In this document: piece after piece, positions 30,227 through 36,776 of the stretch
Layout: each line of letters starts with the position of its first letter
Position numbering within the stretch: position 1 is the first letter of the stretch
Origin: JAAYZQ01 sp034428935
Lineage (GTDB): Bacteria > Chloroflexota > Anaerolineae > JAAYZQ01
DNA length: 36,776 bases
Assembly: GCA_034428935.1 (NCBI GenBank)
Contig: DAOUHB010000196.1
Span: forward strand, 1-36,776
Reading direction: 5' to 3'
The notes under the pieces: model-generated
Told to the model about the DNA's origin: nothing
Seen by the model: only the letters and a program-made list of their open reading frames with translations
The model's database searches: none
Made by a program: the position numbers and the translations under genes

Positions 30227-30299
30227 TCCAGTTCTACCCTTTCCAGGCCGACATTTGCGAACTGATCGAGTACTGGTATAGTACCGCCACGCACTCCGG

Positions 30300-30542
30300 G
30301 TGGACCATTCCTGGTTGAAACCAATTGGGCACTGTGGCCACCCCGGGATGGTGGAGAACCGAGCCGCAATGGCGAACCGGATCGACGGCGAAGAGGCATT
30401 CAGCGTCTACGACCACCCACGTGTGCTGATATTTGAGAAGACAGCGCGCTTTGACCTGGCGCATGCGCGCGCGTGGCTGACAGAAGGTGTCGACTGGAGC
30501 CGGGTCGCGCACGGGCTCCGGCCTCAAGATGTGACACCATAA
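30300..30542 (+). pseudogene. C-terminal remnant of a DUF2298-like membrane protein
   Basis: An open frame of about 80 codons ends at 30542. Its last 55 residues (GEEAFSVYDHPRVLIFEKTA, then AHARAWL and VDWSRVAHGL) resemble, from memory, the extreme C-terminus of the large Chloroflexota/archaeal DUF2298 (YYY-domain) membrane proteins. The N-terminal several hundred residues are missing. The frame has no convincing start codon or binding site (its first possible start is a GTG inside noise). This is therefore a decayed gene fragment, not a functional short protein. It lies in a repeat-rich accessory stretch. Confidence 0.6.
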
Positions 30543-30605
30543 CAGAGACCACTGTCTGCCACTGCACCACTGACCGGCGTTCATGATGCCCTGGCGGCCG
30601 AAAGG

Positions 30606-30720
30606 CATTTTACGCCACGACACGCTTCGTGGTAAAATGGGACCCGGTGAGTCGCTCGGATTTCGTGTTTTTCGCCCGTTTCGTGCACTTCGTGGTCCAG
30701 AGTCTCCTGTTACCTTTCCT
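30606..30720. repeat. Hairpin plus repeated TTCGTG motifs between the remnant and the sigma factor gene
   Basis: CATTTTAC and CACGA (30606-30620) pair with TCGTG and GTAAAATG (30627-30639), with a two-base bulge. Downstream are further TTTCGTG/TTCGTGG motifs, up to about 30696. This is lower in GC than its surroundings and resembles an interspersed repeat. It fills the gap of about 240 bp between the remnant and the sigma factor gene. A weak promoter-like TATACT lies at 30733-30738 with a poor -35 (TTACCT, 30710-30715). Confidence 0.45.
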
Positions 30721-30781
30721 TCCAAACCGCGATATACTTCTTGAAGCACCATCGCAACGGTGACAAGAAGCGAGGAAGGCC

Positions 30782-31357
30782 ATGACTGAGCTGCTACTGG
30801 GGCAGTCCGCCGTGATAACAGAGCCTGAAGACGACGCACAACTCGTGCGGGCTGCCAGGCGCGATCTGGCCGCGTTCGGCGCGCTCTACCGCCGCCACGT
30901 CGCGCCCATCTACCGCTACCTCTACAGTCGCGTGGGCAACGCCGCCGACGCCCAGGACCTGACCGCCCAGGTCTTCCTGGAAGCGCTCCAGGGCCTGGAT
31001 CGCTATCGCGAGCACGGCAGCTTTCGCGCCTGGCTGTTCACCATCGCCCACCACAGAGCCGCCGATCACCACCGCCGGCGGCACCCGGAGCTGGCCCTCG
31101 ACGAGGCGCGCGACGCGGCCGCCGGCGGCGAGGGGCAGCTGGCCCGCCTGGTGCACGAGGAGGCGCTGCAGCGGCTGGCCGCCTTGGTTGACCAGCTCGA
31201 CGCCGACAAGCAGGAGATGCTCAGGTTACGCTTTTCCGGCGGCCTCACCTACCGCGAGATCGGCCAGGTGGTGGGTCGCAGCGAGGCAGCGGTCAAGATG
31301 GCGATCCATCGCCTGGTTCGTCACCTGGAAGCCGAGTGGGAGGAAGACAATGAGTGA
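30782..31357 (+). CDS. ECF-type RNA polymerase sigma factor
   Basis: A 191-aa group IV sigma factor. Region 2 spans about residues 28-95, with FGALYRRHVAPIYRYLYSRV, DAQDLTAQVFLEAL and FRAWLFTIAHHRAADHHRR. Region 4 spans about 130-182, with the helix-turn-helix GLTYREIGQVVGRSEAAVKM. Such factors direct RNA polymerase to a small regulon and are usually held by a membrane anti-sigma factor. The gene overlaps the downstream membrane-protein gene by eight bases, so that protein is its likely partner. The ATG at 30782 follows GCGAGGAAGGCC. Autoregulation is common, but no promoter with an ECF-type AAC motif was seen. Confidence 0.93.
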   Translation: MTELLLGQSAVITEPEDDAQLVRAARRDLAAFGALYRRHVAPIYRYLYSRVGNAADAQDLTAQVFLEALQGLDRYREHGSFRAWLFTIAHHRAADHHRRRHPELALDEARDAAAGGEGQLARLVHEEALQRLAALVDQLDADKQEMLRLRFSGGLTYREIGQVVGRSEAAVKMAIHRLVRHLEAEWEEDNE

Positions 31358-33698
31358 GCCAACACGGACGGGAACACCACCAATCGAGCGGGCGCTGGTA
31401 GATCTGTTTGCATCACCCGATCCGGAGCCGGTGTTCGTCGCCAGTCTGGAGCGACGTCTGCTCGCGCAAGCGGAGGCTATGCCGCATAGAACTGGCACGT
31501 CGCGTGCACCGTCCTCGTGGTCTGGCTGGCTCGGCGCCCTGTGGCGCCATCGCGCCATGGCCGTCGCCGTCGGCCTGCTGCTGATCCTCGCCCTTGCAGT
31601 GGCCACCATCGGCCCGGCGCGCGTCGTGGCCGCCATCCAGGACCTGGTGGGCTACGTGCCGGGCATCGGCTTTGTCGACCTCGAGGCGACGCGCCTGCTG
31701 GCCGCCCCCGTCGAGGTTACCCGCGACGGCGTGACGTTGCGCGTGGAGCAGGCCATCGCCGGGCCGGACAATACCAAGATCGTCGTCCGCAGCGAAGGGC
31801 TGCCGCCCGAGGATCTGCTCTGGCCCGACGGCGCGGAGCAGCAAGGAGACTTTGCCCCCCTCTTGCGCCTGCCCGACGGCCGCACGTTGACCACGGGGAC
31901 CTGGACTCTGCGCCTGGGCGGCGGGACGCTCGAATTTCCATCCCTGCCGGATGGCGTGTACCGGGCCATGCTCGAACTGCCGCGACTGCCGTTGGTGCCC
32001 ACCGGCGCGGCCCCGGAGAACTGGCAGGTGCCCCTGGACCTGCGCCCCGCCACCGGCGACCTTGTGGCCGATCTCTACGCCGAGCCCTACGCCCCCGCTG
32101 GCGCCGAGGAAACGCATCACGAAATCACCCTGCGCGTCCTCGCTGTGGCCCACAGCGCGGAAGAGACGGTAGTCCGCGTGCAGGTGCAGTGGCCCAATCC
32201 TGATTGGGAGTGGCCCACCATCGGCTATAACCTGCCCGTGTTGCGTGACAACCTGGGCCATGAATACCACTATGCTCCGGCATCCAGCACCGGCTCCTCA
32301 GTCCAGACAGAGGTGATCCGGATCCCCGATCCGCAGCAGATCACGCCGACACCGACGCCCGAGCTGCCGACCGACGAGACGACGCAAACCTTTGCCCCTG
32401 TCTCGCCCTCCGCCGGGCAGTTGGCATTGTGGGTGGATGCCGTCAGCTTTGCGGTTCCTGCCGAGGCAAGCTTTGTCGTGGATCTGGGCGATGCACCCCA
32501 GGTGGGCGATGGGTGGCCCCTGGACATCTCGCTCACGGTGGCCGGCTTCCCGGTGAATATCAGCGGTGCCCGCCTGGTGCAGGAAGAGCTGGAGCTGCGC
32601 GATGGCACAGTGCAACAAACCCTGCTGCAATTCGACCTCGATTCTGTGCCGGACCAAGACGGTAGAATGCTCCGCCACATTGGGCTGGCCGGAGATCAGA
32701 GCTGGTTCAGTGGCACGACCGGCGGCTACGAACCGCAGAGCCGTACCATCCGCACGGGCCTGAAACTGGTCGACGGGACCCGCATCCCGGGCGGCCCCAC
32801 GGAGGTACGCGTGGAGCGGGCCAACGTGGTGTTCCATGGGCCCTGGATTCTGACCTGGAGCATCCCCGGCGCAGACGAAGCGGATGGGACGCAGGCGGCC
32901 CCGGTCGTTCGACATCCCGCAAATGCCGTCCAGACCCGACAGGGGTTGACCCTGCGCGCGAGCCAGGTGGTCCAGACCGACCGGCTGGCCGCGATAACCG
33001 TGGAGCTGGACGATCCGCCGCCTGGCCTCCTTCTGAACCGGGTGTGGGGCTGGAACCCGGCTACGAAGAGCAGCGACCTCTACCTGGTGGACGAGCGCGG
33101 CCGCCGCTACGAGCTGACCAACGGAGTTACCTGGCGGCCAGGGGACGAGCAGCCCTGGACAACCCGCGATTCCCAGAACTCCCCGACGCTCAGCTTTGAG
33201 CCGCTCGATCCCCTGGCCCGGCGGGCGACACTGCACGTGCCAGGGCTGGAGTTGTTCGTCGCGACTCATTTTGCCTTCGATGTAGCGGTACCCGCCGGGG
33301 TGGAGATGCAGGCCCGTGACGAGCCGCCTTGGCCGGCCAGCGAGCCGTGGGCCTTGGATATCCCCATCGAAGTGGACGGCTACCACCTGCGCCTCTCCCA
33401 AGCACGGCTGGAAGGCTTTAACGATTCGACGTGCCTGGCGCTCATTCCCGAGGGACCGGAAGACCAGCCGGGTGGCCCCTGGCTCAGAGGGCTGCGGCCG
33501 GCGGCCATCGTAGCACCCGACGGCCGGTCCCTGGATCTGGCCTATGCCTCCCGCTTTGGTCAGGCTGGCACCCTCTTTGATTTGACGGATCCCGAGACCG
33601 GCGCCGTGCTGCCCGGCCGCTACCACTTTGACCTGGAGGGGGTCATGGTCGCCGTCGCGGGGCCGTGGGAGCTGAGCTGGAACCTGGGCGCGCCGTGA
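31350..33698 (+). CDS. Large single-pass membrane protein, probable anti-sigma partner with duplicated ectodomain
   Basis: A 782-aa protein. About 68 cytoplasmic residues, one membrane helix (about 69-87, AMAVAVGLLLILALAVATIG) and a large extracytoplasmic beta-rich part follow. Two related modules can be seen. LDISLTVAGFPVNISGARLV (about 391) matches LDIPIEVDGYHLRLSQARLE (about 669), and GPWILTWSIPG (about 497) matches GPWELSWNLG (about 771). Starts such as GVTLRVEQA and GLTLRASQV also repeat. The position after the ECF sigma gene with an eight-base overlap makes an anti-sigma role likely (DUF4179-like architecture), though the short N-terminal cytoplasmic part shows no zinc-binding HxxxCxxC motif. 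The ATG at 31350 follows GGGAGGAAGAC. Confidence 0.75.
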   Translation: MSEPTRTGTPPIERALVDLFASPDPEPVFVASLERRLLAQAEAMPHRTGTSRAPSSWSGWLGALWRHRAMAVAVGLLLILALAVATIGPARVVAAIQDLVGYVPGIGFVDLEATRLLAAPVEVTRDGVTLRVEQAIAGPDNTKIVVRSEGLPPEDLLWPDGAEQQGDFAPLLRLPDGRTLTTGTWTLRLGGGTLEFPSLPDGVYRAMLELPRLPLVPTGAAPENWQVPLDLRPATGDLVADLYAEPYAPAGAEETHHEITLRVLAVAHSAEETVVRVQVQWPNPDWEWPTIGYNLPVLRDNLGHEYHYAPASSTGSSVQTEVIRIPDPQQITPTPTPELPTDETTQTFAPVSPSAGQLALWVDAVSFAVPAEASFVVDLGDAPQVGDGWPLDISLTVAGFPVNISGARLVQEELELRDGTVQQTLLQFDLDSVPDQDGRMLRHIGLAGDQSWFSGTTGGYEPQSRTIRTGLKLVDGTRIPGGPTEVRVERANVVFHGPWILTWSIPGADEADGTQAAPVVRHPANAVQTRQGLTLRASQVVQTDRLAAITVELDDPPPGLLLNRVWGWNPATKSSDLYLVDERGRRYELTNGVTWRPGDEQPWTTRDSQNSPTLSFEPLDPLARRATLHVPGLELFVATHFAFDVAVPAGVEMQARDEPPWPASEPWALDIPIEVDGYHLRLSQARLEGFNDSTCLALIPEGPEDQPGGPWLRGLRPAAIVAPDGRSLDLAYASRFGQAGTLFDLTDPETGAVLPGRYHFDLEGVMVAVAGPWELSWNLGAP

Positions 33699-33958
33699 GC
33701 CGTCTTTGATCCAGGAGAGTGGGGCAGGTGACGGCTTGGCGTCAGGCAGTCACCGCACAGTTGTTATATAATGGTGGCTGCCAGGCATGATCGCGCCGTC
33801 GTTGCTCAACAACGACCAACTGCCAGATAGCCACGCGTTGATCGCTTCACGCGAGCAAACCGTGCAGCTCTGGCCATCCGTGGTTATTCCACAATTGCCG
33901 TCGATTACCATAGGTCTTTTAGATCCTGGGTAGGATTGGCCAAGATCAGGAGGCGAGA
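33699..33958. other. Intergenic gap upstream of the lipoprotein-response regulator locus
   Basis: About 260 bp without a gene. It has a consensus-like TATAAT at 33767-33772 without a good -35 at 16-18 bp. A 7-bp hairpin, GTCGTTG (33798-33804) with CAACGAC (33810-33816), could serve as an operator or partial terminator of the preceding gene. GC content drops visibly here compared with the DNA to the left. Confidence 0.4.
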
Positions 33959-34427
33959 ATGAGTCGCAAAGTGCACCGATATGCGACCGTCGCGGCCTAC
34001 CTCCTCGTTGCCGTCGCGCTGACCGGCGCCTGCGGCACATTCGCACCCGAGGGCGCAACGCTCGGTCCAACGTTCACCGCCGCAACGTTGGCGATGCCTA
34101 CATCCGAGCGAATCGCAGCACCACCAACTGCTGCTCCACCGCCCAGCCCGGAGATCGACTTTCCGCTGGCATTGGGCAATACCTGGGTGTTCCAACTCAC
34201 CCGATACGAAGGTGACCCAACTAGCGAAATAATAACCACCACCTCCGGTTGTCACCGAAACAGTCGTTGAAGTGGACAATTTCCTGGAGGAAGCGTGGGC
34301 CGGCACCGCGTTCGAGACGTGGTTTTGCCCTGGCGTGGGTGTCGTGGATCGAAAGAGCGACCATCACGGAACGCCGGGAGGGTTTCGTGAGGTTCTCATC
34401 CGCTACCAGGTGGGGAGCGATGGGTAA
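33959..34427 (+). pseudogene. Frameshifted lipoprotein gene
   Basis: An ATG at 33959 behind AGGAGGCGAGA opens a lipoprotein: signal peptide to lipobox LTGAC, a Thr/Pro/Ala linker, then LGNTWVFQLTRYEGDPT. The first frame stops at 34270. Near 34245 the coding continues in the +1 frame as VVTETVVEVDNFLEEAWAGT through FCPGVGVVD and GFREVLIRYQVGSDG, ending in a TAA at 34425-34427. That stop overlaps the response regulator start (TAATG), as expected of an intact operon gene. Removing one base in the run around 34247 restores a single frame of about 155 codons. It is either a genuine mutation or a sequencing/assembly error. The function of the family is unknown. Confidence 0.7.
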
Positions 34428-35140
34428 TGGCTGGTGAGCAAGTTTTGATCGTCGATGATGAGAAGCCGCTTGTGGACGTTCTCGTGCCCTTCCTGGAGCG
34501 AGCTGGTTTTTGTGTCGAGAGCGTGCTGCGCGGTGATGTAGCCTTGCCTTGCATCAGCAAGATGCGCCCCGACGTGGTTGTGTTGGACGTCCTCCTGCCG
34601 GGTTTGGACGGTCGGGAGGTGTGTCGTCGCCTGCGGGCTGGAGGCGACCAGACGCCCGTGATCATGCTGACCCAGGTTGGGGGCCCACACGAGCGGGCTA
34701 TGAGCCTGGAAGAAGGCGCTGACGATTATCTGAACAAGCCCTTTGATCCCGGAGAACTCGTGGCCCGCATTCGCGCACTGTTACGCCGCACTCGGGGGGC
34801 ACAACCGTCCCTGGCTGGAGCCAGCCGCCTCGGGTCTGGGCAGCTCATGATCGACCGCCAATGCCGTCGGGCATGGTTGGCGGGGAATGAATTGCCTTTG
34901 AGTGCAAAGGCGTTCTCGGTTCTCGAGTACATGATGATCCACCCTGACCAGGTCATCACCCGAGAGCGATTTCTCGATGTGGTGTGGGGGTGGGACTATC
35001 CGGTAGCCACACGCACGGTGGACAACCGAGTCGCAGAATTGCGCAAACACCTGGCAGACGACCCGAGTGCCCCACGCTTTATCGAGACAATCGTCAACGT
35101 GGGATACCGCTTCATGGGATCGGTGGAGGTGCAGGAATGA
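34427..35140 (+). CDS. Response regulator, OmpR/PhoB family
   Basis: A 237-aa two-domain regulator. The receiver domain (about residues 5-118) has acidic Asp10-Asp11, the phosphorylated Asp54 in VVVLDVLLPGLDG, and the conserved Lys in YLNKPFDP. The winged-helix DNA-binding domain follows (about 130-230), with LSAKAFSVLEYMM, ITRERFLDVVWG, RTVDNRVAELRKHL and the end FIETIVNVGYRF. The start overlaps the TAA of the lipoprotein frame by one base, and its stop overlaps the kinase start (ATGA, 35137). The kinase is therefore its cognate partner. A target may be the promoter of the downstream beta-propeller lipoprotein. Confidence 0.93.
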   Translation: MAGEQVLIVDDEKPLVDVLVPFLERAGFCVESVLRGDVALPCISKMRPDVVVLDVLLPGLDGREVCRRLRAGGDQTPVIMLTQVGGPHERAMSLEEGADDYLNKPFDPGELVARIRALLRRTRGAQPSLAGASRLGSGQLMIDRQCRRAWLAGNELPLSAKAFSVLEYMMIHPDQVITRERFLDVVWGWDYPVATRTVDNRVAELRKHLADDPSAPRFIETIVNVGYRFMGSVEVQE

Positions 35141-36089
35141 TCGGGCTCTCGAATCGCTGGCTGTACCGTGCTCTGTTGATTGGCAGTATCCCCTTCTTGC
35201 TTGGATCGGTGCTGTCCTTGGCCCTTCAGAGTCCTGCTGTGCCCGATCCTCTCCTCGTAGGGAGAATCACGGCAGATTTGAGCACACTCGCGTTGCTGGC
35301 CGGGCTTGTGCTGAGCAGCCTTGGCTGGGCAGGTGGTCTGCTGTCGTTCTTCTGGTTGGGCCGGAGCAGGAAGGCGCTAACCGAAGAACGCAGGCACCAC
35401 GAGCAAGATCACCGCCGTTTCGTCCATCGGCTGGAGCACGAGACGAAAAACCCGTTGGCTATCCTCCAGGTAACCCTGGCCAGCCTCGAGCAGCGGCCAA
35501 CCCGATGTGAACAGGAAAACCAGTTGATGCAGTCCGGACAGGAGCAAATCGCGCGCTTGCGGCACCTGTTCCAGAACTTAAGGAAACTGGCCGATCTGGA
35601 GGCCCAGCCGCTAGAACCGGAGCCGATCAATCTGGCTGAACTCCTATCAGAAGCTATCGCTGCTGTCCAGGCTCAAGCTGGCGGGACCGATCGATCTCTT
35701 ACTTTGATCACCCCGCGAGTCCCCTGGTCTCCGGCCGCGGTCTTGGGCGATCCGGACCTGCTGCTGCTGGTCTTTACAACCTGCTGGACAATGCCCGCAA
35801 ATTCACGTGCGCTGACGACACCATCGAGGTTTTGGTGCGGGAAGGCAACACAGCGTTAACCGTCGACGTGGCAGACAGCGGGCCAGGCATAGTCGAAGCC
35901 GATCTGTCTCACGTGTTCGAGGAACTCTATCGCGGGGAGAACGCAAAAGGGGTGGAAGGCAGCGGATTGGGATTGGCGTTGGCGAAAAAGATTGTCGAGT
36001 GCCATGACGGCCAGATCAGCGTGCGCAGCCGGTTGGGACATGGTACAGTCTTTACTGTGCGACTGCCACTGCCGCCTGAAGCGCAGTAG
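35137..36089 (+). pseudogene. Sensor histidine kinase gene split by a one-base frameshift
   Basis: The ATG at 35137 overlaps the response regulator stop. The protein opens with two membrane helices (about residues 10-30 and 48-74) and almost no sensor domain between them. The dimerisation H-box RLEHETKNPLAIL (His101) follows. After DPDLLLLV (about nucleotide 35772) the frame is lost and stops at 35859. The correct continuation in another frame is YNLLDNARKF, then DVADSGPGI and GSGLGLALAKKIVECHDG, ending at 36089. Adding one T to the TTT run at 35773-35775 restores the N-box and a single frame of roughly 317 codons. As read, the kinase lacks a functional ATP-binding domain. Confidence 0.75.
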
Positions 36090-36091
36090 TG

Positions 36092-36137
36092 TCACCACCC
36101 TGGTACAGCATGTAACCAGATTTATACAAGGTGGTGA
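36092..36137. promoter_or_regulatory. Inverted repeat upstream of the beta-propeller lipoprotein gene
   Basis: TCACCACC (36092-36099) and GGTGGTGA (36130-36137) are perfect 8-bp arms 30 bp apart. Similarity extends to TCACCACCCTGGTACA versus, reversed, TCACCACCTTGTATA. They lie between the kinase stop and a possible -10 TAGAAT at 36160-36165, which has no -35. An activator site, for example of the adjacent OmpR-type regulator, is a plausible reading. Confidence 0.5.
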
Positions 36138-36201
36138 TATGGGTGTTACACGAGGGTGCTAGAATGAGCAGCATAAGTGACTCACGGAAGGGATGGTAGG
36201 A

Positions 36202-36776
36202 ATGAGGGTAAGGCTCTGCTTTCCGATATTGTTGCTCATGTTGGTCGCCTTGGTTGTGAGCTGTGGCACGTTGAAATTCGAGGGCAGCTTCATGCAGCCG
36301 GCGGAGGCCACCGCTACGGCTCAGGCCATCCTCACTCCTACTCCGACGCCTGCACCCCGGCTGGGCAAGGTCGTTTTTCTGCGCGGTGGTGACATCTGGG
36401 TCTCCGATCTGGATACCGGCCGGGAAACGCGTTTGACCGAAGGAGGGGGCAACGAATATCCACGTTGGTCCACCAGTGGCCGGTGGGTTGCATTTCTCCA
36501 GGAACGAACCCTTTGGGTTGTCTCCGCTGAAGGAGGATTTCCCCTGCGTGTTTCCGACGTCGCTGCCGAGAATGCATCCTGGTCACCCGTCGCAGACCAG
36601 TTGGCCTACGTCACAGTGAGCGGTGGCCTGCGAGTAGCCGACGCGGAGGGGAAGGAACAACGGGAACTGATGGGGGGCAGTGGAGTCGAAGGAGCAGGTG
36701 TAGGAGCTATCGCCTGGTCTCCTGATGGACAATGGCTGGCCTTCGAGTGGACGGAGACTGCGGCTGGAGGGCTGCC
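36202..36776 (+). CDS. Lipoprotein with TolB/PD40-like beta-propeller, partial (cut by window end)
   Basis: The ATG at 36202 follows GGAAGGGATGGTAGGA. The signal peptide (LCFPILLLMLVALVVSC read through to the lipobox VVSC) is followed by an Ala/Thr/Pro linker. WD40-like PD40 blades come next, such as VVFLRGGDIWVSDLDTG, YPRWSTSGRWVAFLQE and ASWSPVADQLAYV, then IAWSPDGQWLAF near the end. At least four blades are visible in about 191 residues before the window ends. It is probably an extracytoplasmic binding or scaffold protein. It lies after the response regulator and kinase genes and could be their regulatory target. Confidence 0.8.
   Translation, partial: MRVRLCFPILLLMLVALVVSCGTLKFEGSFMQPAEATATAQAILTPTPTPAPRLGKVVFLRGGDIWVSDLDTGRETRLTEGGGNEYPRWSTSGRWVAFLQERTLWVVSAEGGFPLRVSDVAAENASWSPVADQLAYVTVSGGLRVADAEGKEQRELMGGSGVEGAGVGAIAWSPDGQWLAFEWTETAAGGL

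Overview
The window looks like chromosomal DNA of a high-GC, mostly free-living bacterium, most plausibly a member of the Chloroflexota (Anaerolineae/Caldilineae-like). This assignment is an inference. It rests on gene content (split glycine decarboxylase, an archaeal-type radical SAM protein beside gcvH, a C-terminal remnant resembling the Chloroflexota/archaeal DUF2298 membrane proteins, many lipoproteins with Thr/Pro-rich linkers), on the interspersed palindromic repeats, and on vegetative-type promoters (TTGACG or TTGCGT, 16-17 bp, TATAAT/TATACT). No rRNA, tRNA or CRISPR array was seen.

Layout. 1-160: the end of a transposable element whose transposase starts at 45 and reads leftward, carrying three 22-bp iterons. 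338-4170: a MoxR ATPase / DUF58 / DUF4129 membrane-protein operon with a clear promoter. 4233-8788: a glycine cleavage block made of a LipS-like radical SAM protein (promoter geometry predicts a leaderless mRNA), gcvH, gcvPA, gcvPB (with an unusual Cys-rich acidic insert) and a small zinc-ribbon membrane protein. gcvT and lpd are not in the window. 8969-10943 (minus): a CAP-domain lipoprotein and an FAD-dependent DAO-family oxidoreductase. 11331-17428 (plus): glycogen debranching enzyme, a SAM methyltransferase, a D-aminoacylase-like amidohydrolase lacking the usual HxH motif, and a serine beta-lactamase-family hydrolase.

17555-22278 (minus): an oligopeptide ABC importer (two permeases and a binding lipoprotein, no ATPases) behind an SH3b-NlpC/P60 lipoprotein. 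Together with the preceding amidohydrolase and serine hydrolase this could be a cell-wall-peptide or D-amino-acid scavenging neighbourhood. 22585-23031: a Nudix hydrolase, followed by a MITE-like palindromic element. 23315-27363 (minus): a complete spermidine/putrescine importer, potABCD. 27567-29537 (minus): a small membrane protein and a second serine hydrolase.

29599-30781 is an accessory stretch: a four-hairpin REP-like array, a small Cys-rich protein behind a strong promoter and a long leader, a truncated DUF2298-like remnant and more repeats. 30782-33698: an ECF sigma factor overlapping a large membrane protein that is probably its anti-sigma factor. 33959-36776: lipoprotein, OmpR-type response regulator, histidine kinase and a beta-propeller lipoprotein cut by the window end. 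Both the first lipoprotein and the kinase carry a single-base frameshift, so this signalling locus is either decaying or misassembled.
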